The position numbers were made by a program, and so were the translations under genes. Below the pieces are notes generated by a model. The model was not told the DNA's origin, ran no database searches, and was given only the letters and a program-made list of their open reading frames with translations. Positions 1 through 10,413 of a stretch of 64,000 nucleotides of DNA are shown in pieces. The stretch lies in assembly GCA_963726995.1 (NCBI GenBank), contig CAVSEP010000006.1, forward strand, positions 1,364,001 to 1,428,000. Direction: 5' to 3'. Numbering within the stretch: the stretch's first letter is position 1; every line of letters starts with the position of its first letter. The DNA comes from DAIDKA01 sp963726995. Lineage in GTDB: Bacteria; Pseudomonadota; Gammaproteobacteria; Steroidobacterales; Steroidobacteraceae.

Positions 1-458
1 AATGTCGCTACGCCGATGTCGCCGCGTGCGATGAGGGCACAGGCGGCGCCGCGCGAGAGGACATCACGCCAATTGTTGCGGTCCTCGTCCGCGCACAGCA
101 CGATCCAGGGCTGCGAGCCGAACTGCGACTCCAGCTGTGCGAAGGAGTTGCGGCCGGCGCCCTGGCTGCTCGCGTCGTAGACGCCTATCCAGTTGTTCGT
201 GACCGGCAGATTGGCGATCTCGCCGACCGTGTCCGCGCTGAAGGTCCGAAACTGATCCCCGAGCGCGGGACCTACCTCGATGAGCAGTTCATCGCCGGCG
301 CCGACGATGACGATCTCGGTACGCCGTTTGCTGGCCTGCGACGGCACCGCCGCAGGGGCTTCGGACACGCGGGCACTTGCATTGTTGCTGGCTGTCATCG
401 GATCCACTCTGGCGTTGCGGTTGGCACCGCCTCCCAACGAGGCGATCACATTCACCAT
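1..458 (-). CDS. Truncated unrecognised protein, receiver-like alternating fold
   Basis: The minus-strand frame is open from an ATG at 458 to the left window edge, so only about 152 N-terminal residues are seen. A second in-frame ATG lies at 398. Neither has a strong Shine-Dalgarno, although a purine run (GGGAAAAAGC) sits just before 458. After a Ser/Ala-rich stretch of about 45 residues, the pattern of beta-strand-like segments (EIVIVGAGDELL, then WIGVYDAS, then WIVLCADE) separated by helical stretches resembles a receiver or CpaE-type N-terminal domain. I do not recognise the family. It is divergent from the slipin gene, with 240-odd bases between them. Confidence 0.5.
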   Translation of the reverse strand, partial: MVNVIASLGGGANRNARVDPMTASNNASARVSEAPAAVPSQASKRRTEIVIVGAGDELLIEVGPALGDQFRTFSADTVGEIANLPVTNNWIGVYDASSQGAGRNSFAQLESQFGSQPWIVLCADEDRNNWRDVLSRGAACALIARGDIGVAT

Positions 459-703
459 GCTTTTTCCCAGAGATGGGGGTTAACAAACTGCGCGTGTGTT
501 CACGATCAGCGAGGTTTGTCACAGCTGTGCGCCAACATTGATCACGGACGTGCGCCAGTTCACACGGGCCCGGGAAAATATCCGCTGCAAAGCACAAATT
601 CGGCGGAAATATTGTTAAGTCGCGCATTCGACTGCACCCGCCCGCCGCACGGGCAGTGATCGCGGGTTGGACGTAGACTTGGCGCAGACTACGGGGGATG
701 GCC

Positions 704-1489
704 ATGCCGCTGGTTCTGGCGCTGATTGTCATTGCCATTGTGATCATTTCGGGTGTTCGAATCGCCCAGGAATATCAGCGTGGAGTCGTCTTTCGATTGG
801 GGCGCTACCGCGGACTGCGCGGTCCGGGCCTGTATTTCATCATTCCCTTCGGTATTGAGCGTGCGGTCACCATCGACATCCGCACCCGCACCGTCTCGGC
901 TGAACAGCAGGAAACCATCACGCGCGATAGCGTGACCATCAAGGTCAATGGCGTGCTGTGGTATCGGATCGAAGACGCCGCAAAGGCGGTGATCTCGGTG
1001 GCCGATGCGCCGGCGGCGGTCTACCAGCTGGCTCTCACGGGATTGCGCAACATCATCGGCCAGCATGATCTTGACGAGGTGCTCCAGGAGCGAAACAAGA
1101 TCAATGATTTGCTGCGGGAAAGCATCGTCAGTTCATCCACCCGCTGGGGCCTTGAGGTCGAGCGCTTCGAAATGAAGGACGTGGAACTGCCGGTAGCCAT
1201 GCAGCAGGTCATGGCGATGCAGGCCGAAGCCATACGGGAAAAGCGCGCCCGCATCATCAAGGCGGAGGCGGAACTCGAGGCGTCGGTCAAATTGTCCGCG
1301 GCCGCGGCGCAGATGGCTGGCAACCCCGTCGCCCTGGAACTGCGGCGGATGCAGATGGTCGCGGAGGTGGGCGCCGAGAACAACAGCACCACGGTGCTGA
1401 TGATTCCTTCTGAGTTCGTGACCCTGTCAAACAGCGTCCGGGACTATCTGCAGGCCCGCACGGCCGCGGAGCGGCCCCCGCAGGGATAG
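704..1489 (+). CDS. Slipin (stomatin/SPFH family membrane protein)
   Basis: An N-terminal hydrophobic anchor (about residues 2-18) is followed by the hallmark stomatin segment EYQRGVVFRLGRYRGLRGPG and by an SPFH/PHB domain to about residue 170. A charged helical region rich in Glu, Lys and Ala (AEAIREKRARIIKAEAELEAS) then forms the usual C-terminal coiled-coil oligomerisation part. The length of about 261 aa is normal for bacterial slipins. Two ATGs lie six bases apart (698 and 704); the second has GGGGGA at proper spacing, so I chose it. Slipins scaffold membrane microdomains and commonly sit next to an NfeD protease-like gene, but no NfeD gene is adjacent here. Confidence 0.9.
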   Translation: MPLVLALIVIAIVIISGVRIAQEYQRGVVFRLGRYRGLRGPGLYFIIPFGIERAVTIDIRTRTVSAEQQETITRDSVTIKVNGVLWYRIEDAAKAVISVADAPAAVYQLALTGLRNIIGQHDLDEVLQERNKINDLLRESIVSSSTRWGLEVERFEMKDVELPVAMQQVMAMQAEAIREKRARIIKAEAELEASVKLSAAAAQMAGNPVALELRRMQMVAEVGAENNSTTVLMIPSEFVTLSNSVRDYLQARTAAERPPQG

Positions 1490-1491
1490 GG

Positions 1492-2091
1492 TCACTGCGA
1501 ATCGGTCTGCGCGCTTCCCCCGAGCGGTTCGGCCGGGGGTTGATCCACCCGCGCGCGAGTGCGGCTGGTCTTCCACTTGCCGACGATTCGGGAGATTGGA
1601 ATCTCGATCCCCACGATCTGGCTGATCTTCTGGGCGATGAAATCCCCGGGCGCATCGGCCGGCAGCCACGGGTGCGCCTGGCCGGTTTCGTGCGTGGCCG
1701 TGAGCCGGGTGACATGGTCCAGCAACCAGGCAGGCTCCTGGATCACCACGGGCATCCCGTGGGCGTGCACGACGGTGTAGATCCAGGTGGGCAGCGTCCA
1801 GCCGGGGCCCTGTGGACTCGGATACCGGGAAGGACTGACATAGGCGTCCGGGCCTTGAAAGACCACCACCGACTCGACGGTCGGTGAGAGGCACTGCCAG
1901 ACCTTGTTGGCACGCGCTACATGAGCCCGCAGCGTGCCGTGCCCGCCGACTGAAGGGTCCAGCAGGAACGGCACGTGGTTGACGACAATCTCGCCTGCGT
2001 CTTGCACGATCCAGGTGCCCAGTGGATGCGAGCGGATCAGGGCGTGAAGCACCGACAGATCCGACTCCTCATGCTGCTTGAGCAGATACAT
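1492..2091 (-). CDS. PaiB-type FMN-binding negative transcriptional regulator
   Basis: The 199-aa protein matches the FMN-binding split-barrel PaiB family from its first residues (a start of the MYLLKQHEE type, then LIRSHPLGTWI and NHVPFLLDP). Family features visible are VWQCLSPTVESVVVFQGPDAYVSPSRY, consistent with flavin binding, and the helical C-terminus with IVGIEIPISRIVGKWK. The ATG at 2091 is preceded by GGAG at good spacing. PaiB proteins are annotated as regulators from work in Bacillus, but the biochemical role is poorly settled and pyridoxamine-phosphate-oxidase-like flavin chemistry is possible. It ends two bases from the slipin stop, tail to tail, with no room for a terminator. 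Confidence 0.88.
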   Translation of the reverse strand: MYLLKQHEESDLSVLHALIRSHPLGTWIVQDAGEIVVNHVPFLLDPSVGGHGTLRAHVARANKVWQCLSPTVESVVVFQGPDAYVSPSRYPSPQGPGWTLPTWIYTVVHAHGMPVVIQEPAWLLDHVTRLTATHETGQAHPWLPADAPGDFIAQKISQIVGIEIPISRIVGKWKTSRTRARVDQPPAEPLGGSAQTDSQ

Positions 2092-2109
2092 GCCGCACTC
2101 CAGATGAGT

Positions 2110-2718
2110 CTACGGCGGCGCGGCGGCGCCGCCCAACCAGGCCTTGCCGCGCGCGTACAGCGCCTCAACCTGCTCGCCCTTCAGGCCTGGCATGTCGCGC
2201 TTCACCTCGTAGCCGATACGCGTCTGCAGGTAAGCCAGATGCCGGTAGCCTTCGGGGAATCGCGCGAGCAGGGCGGGGTCCAACGAGAGTCTGGCCGCCG
2301 GATCCACCGGGTCCATGCGGTCCTTTTCATAGATGGGCTGCCGCAGCACCAGACCCCATCTGCCCTGGCGTCGCTCGAGGAAGTCGTAGAAGCGGCCCGT
2401 GCACACCACATCCACGAGCACCCCCTCGACCGCGGCGCGCTGGCTGATGGTCATCTTGGTCTGCGCAACGGCCCGATCGCCCATGATGTCGATGGCCGAG
2501 CCGCCCAGGAAATGCAGAATGCTCACGCCCCTGGCCCAGCCCCGCTGACTGGCCGTGATGAAGCCCTCCACATCCGCCTGGCACCAGGTGGCCATCATGC
2601 GGCCGTCGTCGTGCCAGACGGTGCGAAAGCGCTCCCAGTCCCCGGCGTCCCGGTACAGGGCCCATTTTTCCACCAGTTCGCGCACCAGCAGACGATCTTC
2701 GAGGTTGGCCGACGGCAT
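2110..2718 (-). CDS. SnoaL-like nuclear transport factor 2 family protein
   Basis: The 202-aa product has the NTF2/SnoaL_4 pattern: a helical start (LEDRLLVRELVEKWALYRDA), then GDWERFRTVWHDDGRM, a strand-rich middle with ISILHFLGGSAI-like and TKMTISQRAA segments, and GRFYDFLERRQGRWGLVLR. Such cone-shaped folds serve in small-molecule isomerases, hydratases or dehydratases, and the substrate cannot be told from sequence. The ATG at 2718 is the first that fits the domain. A longer reading of this frame runs antisense across the TetR gene and is not coding. The gene is divergent from the TetR regulator at 2851, a common arrangement for a regulator and its target. Confidence 0.8.
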   Translation of the reverse strand: MPSANLEDRLLVRELVEKWALYRDAGDWERFRTVWHDDGRMMATWCQADVEGFITASQRGWARGVSILHFLGGSAIDIMGDRAVAQTKMTISQRAAVEGVLVDVVCTGRFYDFLERRQGRWGLVLRQPIYEKDRMDPVDPAARLSLDPALLARFPEGYRHLAYLQTRIGYEVKRDMPGLKGEQVEALYARGKAWLGGAAAPP

Positions 2719-2834
2719 GGCGGTAATCTCACATGCGGCCACGGTCAATTCAAGCCTCGCGGCCGTTCCTGCCGCGCCGGCCGCAATCCGTGACACGCCG
2801 GCGGCGACTGGTGGGATTCTCCTTGCGATAAATT

Positions 2835-2844
2835 CATACGTATG
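2835..2844. promoter_or_regulatory. Perfect 10-bp palindrome, candidate TetR operator
   Basis: CATACGTATG is a perfect inverted repeat lying six bases before the TetR ATG, in the AT-rich gap between the divergent SnoaL-like and TetR/efflux genes. TetR-type regulators usually bind palindromes overlapping their own promoter, so autoregulation is a reasonable inference. The repeat is shorter than most TetR operators. Confidence 0.4.
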
Positions 2845-2850
2845 TTTTAA

Positions 2851-3549
2851 ATGCGGCCGATGAAGGGAGCGGCAAAGAAGCACCATTCGGCGAGCACGGT
2901 CCAGCGGCTGCTGGATACGGCCGAGCGCCTGTTCGGCGAGCACGGCTACAACGGCGTGGGCCTGCGGGCGCTGGCCGAGGCCGCGCGGGTGAATCTGGCC
3001 GCGACCACCTACCACTTCGGCTCCAAGAAGACCCTGTACGTGGAGACCTTTCTGCGCCGCTTCCGCGTCGTCAATGCGCAGCGCCTGCAGCTGCTGGGCG
3101 CGGTGGAGCGCGAGGCGCAGGGACAGCCGCTCACCGTCGAGCGCATCGTGGACTGCATGATGCGGCCTTCGGTGGAGGAAGGCCTGAGCCATCCGGCCTT
3201 CAACAAGATGGTGGCGCGCACGCTGCTGGCCCCGCCGAAGTTCCTGCATGCGCACCTGAAGGCCGAGTTCGAGCCCAACCTGAAGGTGTTCATTGCGGCC
3301 CTGCAGCGGGCGCTGCCCGCGGTTCCGGCCGACTTGCTGAATCTGCGGCTGGCGCTGGCCATGGGGGCGACACTGATGTTCGGCGTGCAGATGAGCGCCA
3401 TCAAGATCAAGCGCGATCCGCTGCGCGAAGCGGCATTCTTGAAGGAACTGGTGCGCTTCACGGCCAGTGGCCTTTCCAGCCCGCCCGCGACCCAGGGCAA
3501 CGAACTGGCCCGGTTGCGGCCGCCGGCACATCGAAAAAGGATGGCATGA
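2851..3549 (+). CDS. TetR/AcrR family transcriptional regulator
   Basis: The N-terminal helix-turn-helix is clear: LLDTAERLFGEHGYNGVGLRALAEAARVN, then the recognition-helix region with TTYHFGSKKTLY. The remaining 160 residues form a helical ligand-binding domain resembling the CerR/DUF1956 type seen next to efflux operons (PAFNKMVARTLLAPP). Two ATGs (2851, 2860) are possible and neither has a good ribosome-binding site. The stop overlaps the start of the outer-membrane efflux gene by four bases, so regulator and pump are probably one transcript. By family precedent it represses the efflux operon and is released by the pump substrate. Confidence 0.92.
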   Translation: MRPMKGAAKKHHSASTVQRLLDTAERLFGEHGYNGVGLRALAEAARVNLAATTYHFGSKKTLYVETFLRRFRVVNAQRLQLLGAVEREAQGQPLTVERIVDCMMRPSVEEGLSHPAFNKMVARTLLAPPKFLHAHLKAEFEPNLKVFIAALQRALPAVPADLLNLRLALAMGATLMFGVQMSAIKIKRDPLREAAFLKELVRFTASGLSSPPATQGNELARLRPPAHRKRMA

Positions 3550-4976
3550 TAGCTAGGTTCAAAGTGGCCTGCCTCGCGGCAGCGGCGTGCCTGGTCGGCT
3601 GCACCATGATTCCGGCGTACCGGCAGCCCGCCTTGCCGGTGCCGGATCAATTCCCCGGAGCCGGCGCAGCTACCGCCTCGGGCGCCGCAGCGCAAAGTTC
3701 CGCGGCGGCCGAAATCGCCGCCCATGAGGTATTCCGCGACGAGCGCCTGAACCGCCTGGTGGAGCTGGCGCTGGCGAACAACCGCGATCTGCGCACCGCC
3801 GTGCTGAACGTGCAGCAGACCGAGGCGCAGTACCGCATTTCCCGTTCCGCATTGCTGCCCACGGTGCAGGGCAGCGCGGGCGCGACCCGCTCGCACAGCT
3901 CCTTCACCGAGAACCTGCCCGGCCAGCCGCCGGTCAGCCTGGGAAGCACCTCCAACAGCTTTTCCGCCAATGTCGGGGTCACCGCCTACGAGCTGGATCT
4001 GTTCGGCCACGTGCGCAGCCAGAACGCCCAGGCCCTGGAGCAGTACTTCCAGAGCCAGGAGGCTCGGCGCGCCGCGCAGGTATCGCTGGTGGGTCAGGTG
4101 GCGACGCAGTATCTGTCGCTGCGCGAGACCGAAGAACTGCTCGCGCTCACCCAGAGCACGCTGGCGGCGGTGCAGTCCTCCTACGATCTGAACAAAGCCC
4201 TGTTTGATGCCGGCTCCAGCAGCGAGCTGGACCTGCGGCAATCGGAAGGCCAGGTCGAATCCGCGCGCATCAGTGTCGAGACCTACCAGCGCCAGCTGCA
4301 GCAGGCGCGCGATGCACTGCAGCTGCTGCTGGGCGCGCCCATTCCCGCGGATCTGCCGCCCGCCCGGCCGTTCTCCGATGCGGAAATGATCGCCGAGGTG
4401 CCGGCCGGCCTGCCCTCCGACCTGATCGCCCGGCGCCCGGACATCCTGCAGGCCGAGCACGCCCTGAAGGCGGCCAACGCCAATATCGGTGCGGCGCGCG
4501 CGGCCTTCTTTCCCTCCATCTCGCTCACCGGCTCGGTGGGTGTCAGCAGCACGCAGTTGTCGTCCCTGTTCAAGGCCGGCAGCGGGGTGTGGAGTTTCGG
4601 CCCGCAGATTTCCCTGCCGCTGTTCACCGGCGGCCACAACCTCGCGCAGCTTGATGTGGCCAAGGTGTCGCAACGCCTGGAAGTGGCGGCTTACGAGAAG
4701 GCCATCCAGAGCGCCTTTCGCGAAGTCGCCGATGCCCTGGTCGGGGTCGACAGCTACGCGCGGCAGATCACTCTGGAACAGGCCCTCATCGAAACCCAGC
4801 AGCGGCGCCTGGAACTGGCGACGCTGCGCTACCGCCAGGGCGAGGACACCTACCTGAATGAGCTGGCGGCCCAGCAGGACCTCTACAGCGCGCAGCAGGG
4901 TCTGCTGCAGGCGCAGTTCAACCGACTCTCGAGCAAGGTTTCCCTGTACCAGGCCCTGGGTGGCGGCTGGAAATGA
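3546..4976 (+). CDS. Outer-membrane efflux lipoprotein, NodT/OprM family
   Basis: The 476-aa protein opens with a lipoprotein signal ending in LVGC (lipobox, Cys near residue 19). It contains the two repeated OEP domains of TolC-like channels: a first block with LVELALANNRDLRTAVLNV and a second with LIARRPDILQAEHALKAANA, ISLTGSVGVSSTQLS, LPLFTGG and the C-terminal LATLRYRQGEDTYLNELAAQQ. It would form the outer-membrane exit duct for the adaptor and ABC pump encoded immediately downstream. Start and stop codons overlap both neighbours (ATGA), indicating translational coupling in a single operon. Confidence 0.95.
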   Translation: MIARFKVACLAAAACLVGCTMIPAYRQPALPVPDQFPGAGAATASGAAAQSSAAAEIAAHEVFRDERLNRLVELALANNRDLRTAVLNVQQTEAQYRISRSALLPTVQGSAGATRSHSSFTENLPGQPPVSLGSTSNSFSANVGVTAYELDLFGHVRSQNAQALEQYFQSQEARRAAQVSLVGQVATQYLSLRETEELLALTQSTLAAVQSSYDLNKALFDAGSSSELDLRQSEGQVESARISVETYQRQLQQARDALQLLLGAPIPADLPPARPFSDAEMIAEVPAGLPSDLIARRPDILQAEHALKAANANIGAARAAFFPSISLTGSVGVSSTQLSSLFKAGSGVWSFGPQISLPLFTGGHNLAQLDVAKVSQRLEVAAYEKAIQSAFREVADALVGVDSYARQITLEQALIETQQRRLELATLRYRQGEDTYLNELAAQQDLYSAQQGLLQAQFNRLSSKVSLYQALGGGWK

Positions 4977-6170
4977 ACACGATCGGACACATACACATGA
5001 AACATACCAACCGACATATCTGCCGTCGCGCGCTGCTGCCGGGGTTGCTGGCGCTGCTGGCCCTGGCGGGGTGCAACCGCGCGGCCAACAAGGCTCCGGC
5101 CTATGAGTACGAGAGCGTGTCGCGCGGCAACATCCTGCAGCATGTCACGGCCAGCGGTTCATTGAGCGCGGTGGTCAGCGTGGACGTCGGCAGTCAGGTA
5201 TCGGGCAAGGTCACCCACCTTTACGTGGACTTCAACTCCCCGGTGCACAAGGGCCAGCTGGTGGCCGAGATCGACCCCACGGTTTACGAGGCACAGCTGC
5301 AGCAGGCGCAGGGTGATCTGGCCAGTGCCAGGGCGGAAGTCGATTCTCAAGCGCCAGAATCTGGAGCGCAAGAAGGTGCTGGTGCCTCTGAAGGCGGCCT
5401 CGCAGCTGGACCTGGATCAGGCCACCGCGGAAGTGGCCCAGGCCGAAGCGGCGGTCACCATCAAGGAGGCGGCGCTGCACAGCGCCACGGCGAACCTGGG
5501 GTACTGCAAGATCACGGCGCCCGTGGATGGCATCGTGATTGCGCGCAAGGTGGACGAGGGGCAGACCGTCATCGCCGCGATGAGCACCCCGGTGCTGTTC
5601 ACGGTGGCCCAGGACATCACCAAGATGAACATCACGGCCGATATCTCCGAGGCCGACATCGGGCAGGTGAAGACCGGGCAGCCCGTGGAGTTCGGCGTCG
5701 ATGCCTTTCCCAATGAGGTATTCCACGGCAAGGTGTCGCAGGTGCGCAAGTCGCCCACCACCACCCAGAACGTGGTCACCTACCAGACCATCATCGCGGT
5801 CAACAATCCGGAGCAGAAGCTGTTCCCGGGCATGACGGCGGATGTCTCGATTCTGGTGCAGGAGCGTAACAACGTGCTGCAGGTCGCCAATGCGGCCCTG
5901 CGTTACTCGCCGCCGGAGAAGGCGACCTTCACCACCAAGCCTCCGAAGAAGCTCGAGCGGGCACAGCAGCTGGCCTACGTGCTGCAGTCCGACAACTCCT
6001 CGCTGGCGCCGAAGATCGTGCATACCGGCGCGACCGACGGGGTGACGACGGAGATCCTGGATGGCCTGGCCGCGGGTGATCACGTCGTCACCGCGACGGC
6101 CGCCGCCGGCACTACGGTGAGCGTGCAGTTCGGCCGTCCTCCCGGCGGCGGCCCGCCGCCGCAGATGTAG
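4973..6170 (+). CDS. MacA-like periplasmic adaptor (HlyD/RND-type MFP), frameshifted
   Basis: An N-terminal lipoprotein-type signal ending in LALAGC is followed by the adaptor barrel and lipoyl segments (ASGSLSAVVSVDVGSQVSG, then PVHKGQLVAEIDPTVYEAQL). After a reading-frame change near 5341 the protein continues as the coiled-coil hairpin (LKRQNLERKKVLVPLKAAS), lipoyl return (LGYCKITAPVDGIVIARKV) and membrane-proximal domains to a Gly/Pro-rich C-terminus. Both halves fit one MacA-family protein of about 398 aa, so the shift is probably a sequence error. ATG 4973 overlaps the previous stop, and an ATG at 4997 is an alternative. It would bridge the MacB-like pump and the NodT-type channel. Confidence 0.88.
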
Positions 6171-6187
6171 GGCGAGCCGCAAACCTC

Positions 6188-7009
6188 ATGTCAGTCACAG
6201 CGCAATCTCTTGCAGATTCGGGGACGCAGCCGGCCGGCGAGCACGTCATCGCGCTGCGCGACATCACCAAGGTGTACGTCACCGGCGAAGTGGAAGTCAG
6301 GGCCGTTGCCGGAGTCAGCCTCGACATTCGCCGCGGCGAGTTCGTGGCCATCATGGGCGCGAGCGGCTCGGGCAAGTCCACCATGATGAATATCCTCGGA
6401 TGCCTGGACCGGCCGACGGCCGGCAGCTACCTGCTGGACGACGTGGACGTCGCCGTGCTGAATCGCAAACAGCTGGCGCAGCTGCGCAATCGCAAGATCG
6501 GTTTCGTGTTCCAGAGCTTCAACCTGCTGGCGCGCACCACCGCCATGGAGAACGTCGAACTGCCGCTGTTCTACAGCGAACCGGCGGTGTCCCTGCGTGA
6601 CCGTCATCGCCGTGCCCGCGAGGCGCTGGAGAAGGTGGGGCTGGGCGCGCGGCTGCATCATCGGCCCAGCCAGCTCTCCGGTGGCCAGCAGCAGCGCATC
6701 GCCATCGCCCGGGCGCTGGTGAACAGCCCGGATCTGCTGCTGGCCGATGAGCCCACCGGGCAACCTCGATACCCGCACCAGCATCGAGATCATGGGTCTG
6801 TTCCAGGCGCTGAACGATTCCGGCATCACCGTCATCATGGTGACCCACGAACTCGACATCGCCGCCTACTGCAAGCGCTTCGTGATCATGCGCGACGGCC
6901 GGGTGCTCGAGGACCGGGTCAACGCCACGCCTAATCGCGCCGAAGTGCTGCGCGCGCGGCTGGATCAGGAAGAGCGCGCGGCGCAGATCGGCGAACAGCA
7001 GGACAGGCC

Positions 7010-7013
<4 letters not shown>
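6188..7013 (+). CDS. MacB/LolD-like ABC transporter ATP-binding protein, frameshifted
   Basis: A canonical ABC ATPase: Walker A GASGSGKST, Q-loop FVFQSFNLLART, signature LSGGQQQRIAIARAL, Walker B LLLADEPTG, and in the shifted frame NLDTRTS and the switch His in MVTHELDIA. The frame breaks exactly after Walker B, at the GGG run 6758-6760; removing one G restores GNLDT, the sequence normally found there. Intact length would be about 275 aa. The ATPase is a separate protein here, unlike E. coli MacB where it is fused to the permease. It is coupled to the permease by a GTGA overlap at 7010. Confidence 0.9.
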
Positions 7014-8260
<1,247 letters not shown>

Positions 8261-8443
8261 CAGGCGTTGTCAAAGCAACGCCTCAATCTGGGGCAACTCC
8301 CTGGGCTTTATGGCAAGGTTGTCGTTCCAGCCAGGATTGAATCCCCTTCTCGAAGAGCGCTTCGCGCCGCTTGCGGTATGCCAGAATCTGCCGGCACCTG
8401 ACCGGCAACGGTCGTGCACTGCTTCAACAAAGAGGGGACGATC

Positions 8444-8710
8444 ATGAAACTGCACACGTTTGTTCTGCTGGCGGCCGCGATGGCCGCGCCCAGTGTCTTT
8501 GCCCAGGCGCCCCCGGCGCCTTCACCGGAAGTCCAGGCGGCCCGCGACGCGGTGGTGAAGAGCTGCGCCAACGAATCCGCGTGCACGGGCAAGACGGGAC
8601 GGGAAATGTTCCAGTGCCTGCGCGCCAACACCGACAAGTTGAGCGCGCCGTGCAAGGACGCCCTCTCGAAGCTGCCGCCGCCGCGCGCACCGGCGCCGCC
8701 TGCGCAGTAG
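8444..8710 (+). CDS. Small exported protein with four cysteines
   Basis: An 88-aa product starting at an ATG preceded by GAGGGG. It has a clear signal peptide (KLHTFVLLAAAMAAPSVFA) and a mature part with the spaced pattern CANESACTGKTGREMFQCLRAN followed by another Cys (SAPCKDAL), ending in a Pro/Ala-rich tail. The pattern CxxxxxC...CLR...C resembles small periplasmic Cys-rich repeat proteins whose cysteines probably form disulfides. No function can be assigned. It is convergent with the MFS gene. Confidence 0.7.
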   Translation: MKLHTFVLLAAAMAAPSVFAQAPPAPSPEVQAARDAVVKSCANESACTGKTGREMFQCLRANTDKLSAPCKDALSKLPPPRAPAPPAQ

Positions 8711-8755
8711 GCCCGTCGCTCAGGATTTGGTTTGGTAGTTTGGTTCTGAGTGGGA

Positions 8756-8782
8756 CACCGGCACCCGTCCCGGGTGCCGGTG
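8756..8782. terminator. Strong bidirectional hairpin between convergent genes
   Basis: A perfect 11-bp inverted repeat (CACCGGCACCC and GGGTGCCGGTG) around a five-base loop lies in the 91-base gap between the small exported gene and the MFS gene, which converge. There is no T-run on either side, so it is either a hairpin-only terminator or an mRNA 3'-end stabiliser. Confidence 0.5.
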
Positions 8783-8801
8783 CACCGCCACACCGATGTG
8801 G

Positions 8802-10301
8802 CTATTTGAATAGCTTCAGGGCGTTGAGAGCCGTCTCGTAGACACCCCAGGCCAGCGGCACGCCCACCAGGATCCAGGCCAGCAGCACGGCCACCGGCGA
8901 AGTGGCAGCGCCGTTGACGACGGCGGCGGCTGCCGCCGGTGCGACACTGGGGGTCGCCCGCGCATCGTCCGGTTTCATGTGAAAGCGCGCCGCAACGGCC
9001 GTCACGCACAGATTGCAGATCAGACCCACCACCAGCAGTCCCGCCAGGATGTACATGGTGGTGTTGTAGGCCTGTGCCTTGGGGACCCCGCGGTCGATCT
9101 GGAACTGGCGGATGTAGTTGACCAGCACCGGGCCCAGCACGCCGGCCACTGACCAGGCGGTGAGCAGCATGCCGTGAATGGCGCCCACATACCGGGTCCC
9201 GAAGATGTCGCGCAGATAGGCGGGAATGGTGGCGAAACCGCCGCCATACATGCTGAGGATGACGGCGAAACAGGCGACGAACAGCGGCACGCTGCCGAGG
9301 GCGCCGGTCTGCGGCACCAGGCTGTACAGCACCAGACCCAGCAGGAAGAAGCAGAAATAGGTGTTGCGCCGCCCGATCAGGTCCGAGGTCGAGGCCCAGA
9401 AGAAGCGGCCCGCCATGTTGAAGAGGCTGAGGAGCCCCACGAACCCTGCCGCGGCCACGACCGTCACACGACCCGGAAAGATTTCCTGACTCATCGCCGA
9501 GGCCTGGCCCAATACCCCAATGCCCGCGCTCACATTCATGCACAGCACGCCCCACAGCAGCCAGAACTGCGGGGTCTTCAGCGCATCATAGACGTAGACG
9601 TCATGAGTGCTGACCAGTTTGCGGGGCGCCGCGGCGGCAGCCGCGGGTTTGAAATCCGGTCCCGGCACGCGCACCAGCGCCGCGCCCAGCAGCATGAACA
9701 GGAAGTACCCCGCACCCAGCACCAGGAAGGTCTCCGCAATCCCCACATGCACCGGGGTCGAGAACTTCTGCATCAGCCAGACCGACAGGGGGGAGGCGAT
9801 CATGGCGCCGCCGCCGAAGCCCATGATGGCCATGCCGGTGGCCATGCCCGGGCGATCCGGGAACCACTTGATCAGGGTGGATACCGGGGAGATGTAGCCA
9901 AGCCCCAGGCCCGTTCCGCCCAGCACCCCGTAGCCCAGGAACACCAGCCACAGCTGGTGCAGGCTCACGCCGATGGCCGAGACGACGAATCCAAGTCCAA
10001 AACACAGGGCTGCCGTGAACATGGCGCGCCGCGGCCCAGCTTCCTCGACCCAGCGCCCGAACAGCGCGGCGGAGGCACCCAGGAACACGATGGCCAGCGA
10101 GAATATCCACCCCACATCGGTGAGCTTCCAGTCATCCGGTGCGGACTTGGCAATGCCGATCAGTTTGGTCAATGGCAGGTTGAAGACGCTGAACGCGTAG
10201 GCCTGACCGATACAAAGATGGATGCACAGCGCCGCGGGCGGCACCAGCCAGCGATTGAAACCGGGACCCGCGACGGTCCGGGATCGGGACAGAATACTCA
10301 T
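8802..10301 (-). CDS. OFA (oxalate/formate antiporter) family MFS transporter
   Basis: The 499-aa protein has twelve hydrophobic segments and OFA-type motifs: LCIGQAYAFSVF in TM1, FGRWVEEAGPRRAMFTAAL (MFS motif A), YGVLGGTGLGLGYISPVSTLIKWFPDRPG, and in the second half FNMAGRFFWASTSDLIGRR and GGFATIPAYLRDIFGTRYVGAIHG. The substrate is likely a small carboxylate, as for oxalate/formate or YhjX-like pyruvate-responsive carriers, but cannot be fixed. The loop of about 25 residues rich in Ala after VRVPGPDFKP separates the halves, and the C-terminal end carries an extra TM pair. It follows nrdB on the same strand after a 112-base gap and may have its own promoter. Confidence 0.88.
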   Translation of the reverse strand: MSILSRSRTVAGPGFNRWLVPPAALCIHLCIGQAYAFSVFNLPLTKLIGIAKSAPDDWKLTDVGWIFSLAIVFLGASAALFGRWVEEAGPRRAMFTAALCFGLGFVVSAIGVSLHQLWLVFLGYGVLGGTGLGLGYISPVSTLIKWFPDRPGMATGMAIMGFGGGAMIASPLSVWLMQKFSTPVHVGIAETFLVLGAGYFLFMLLGAALVRVPGPDFKPAAAAAAPRKLVSTHDVYVYDALKTPQFWLLWGVLCMNVSAGIGVLGQASAMSQEIFPGRVTVVAAAGFVGLLSLFNMAGRFFWASTSDLIGRRNTYFCFFLLGLVLYSLVPQTGALGSVPLFVACFAVILSMYGGGFATIPAYLRDIFGTRYVGAIHGMLLTAWSVAGVLGPVLVNYIRQFQIDRGVPKAQAYNTTMYILAGLLVVGLICNLCVTAVAARFHMKPDDARATPSVAPAAAAAVVNGAATSPVAVLLAWILVGVPLAWGVYETALNALKLFK

Positions 10302-10413
10302 TGTCTATTATCCCCCTTGCGGAACCGGCGCCATGCTACACCGGGGCGGGGCGCGGCGTCCTGCGCGCTCAGGAGATACCGTTGAGCTATCAACTACGGG
10401 GCGGTCGTGCCTC

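Noticed and set aside
2719..3531. N-terminal extension of the SnoaL-like frame across the TetR gene
   Set aside because: Only the last 202 residues look like protein; the rest is antisense to TetR.
3009..4673. Long minus-strand open frame across the TetR and outer-membrane efflux genes
   Set aside because: Antisense to two clearly recognised genes and without protein-like features.
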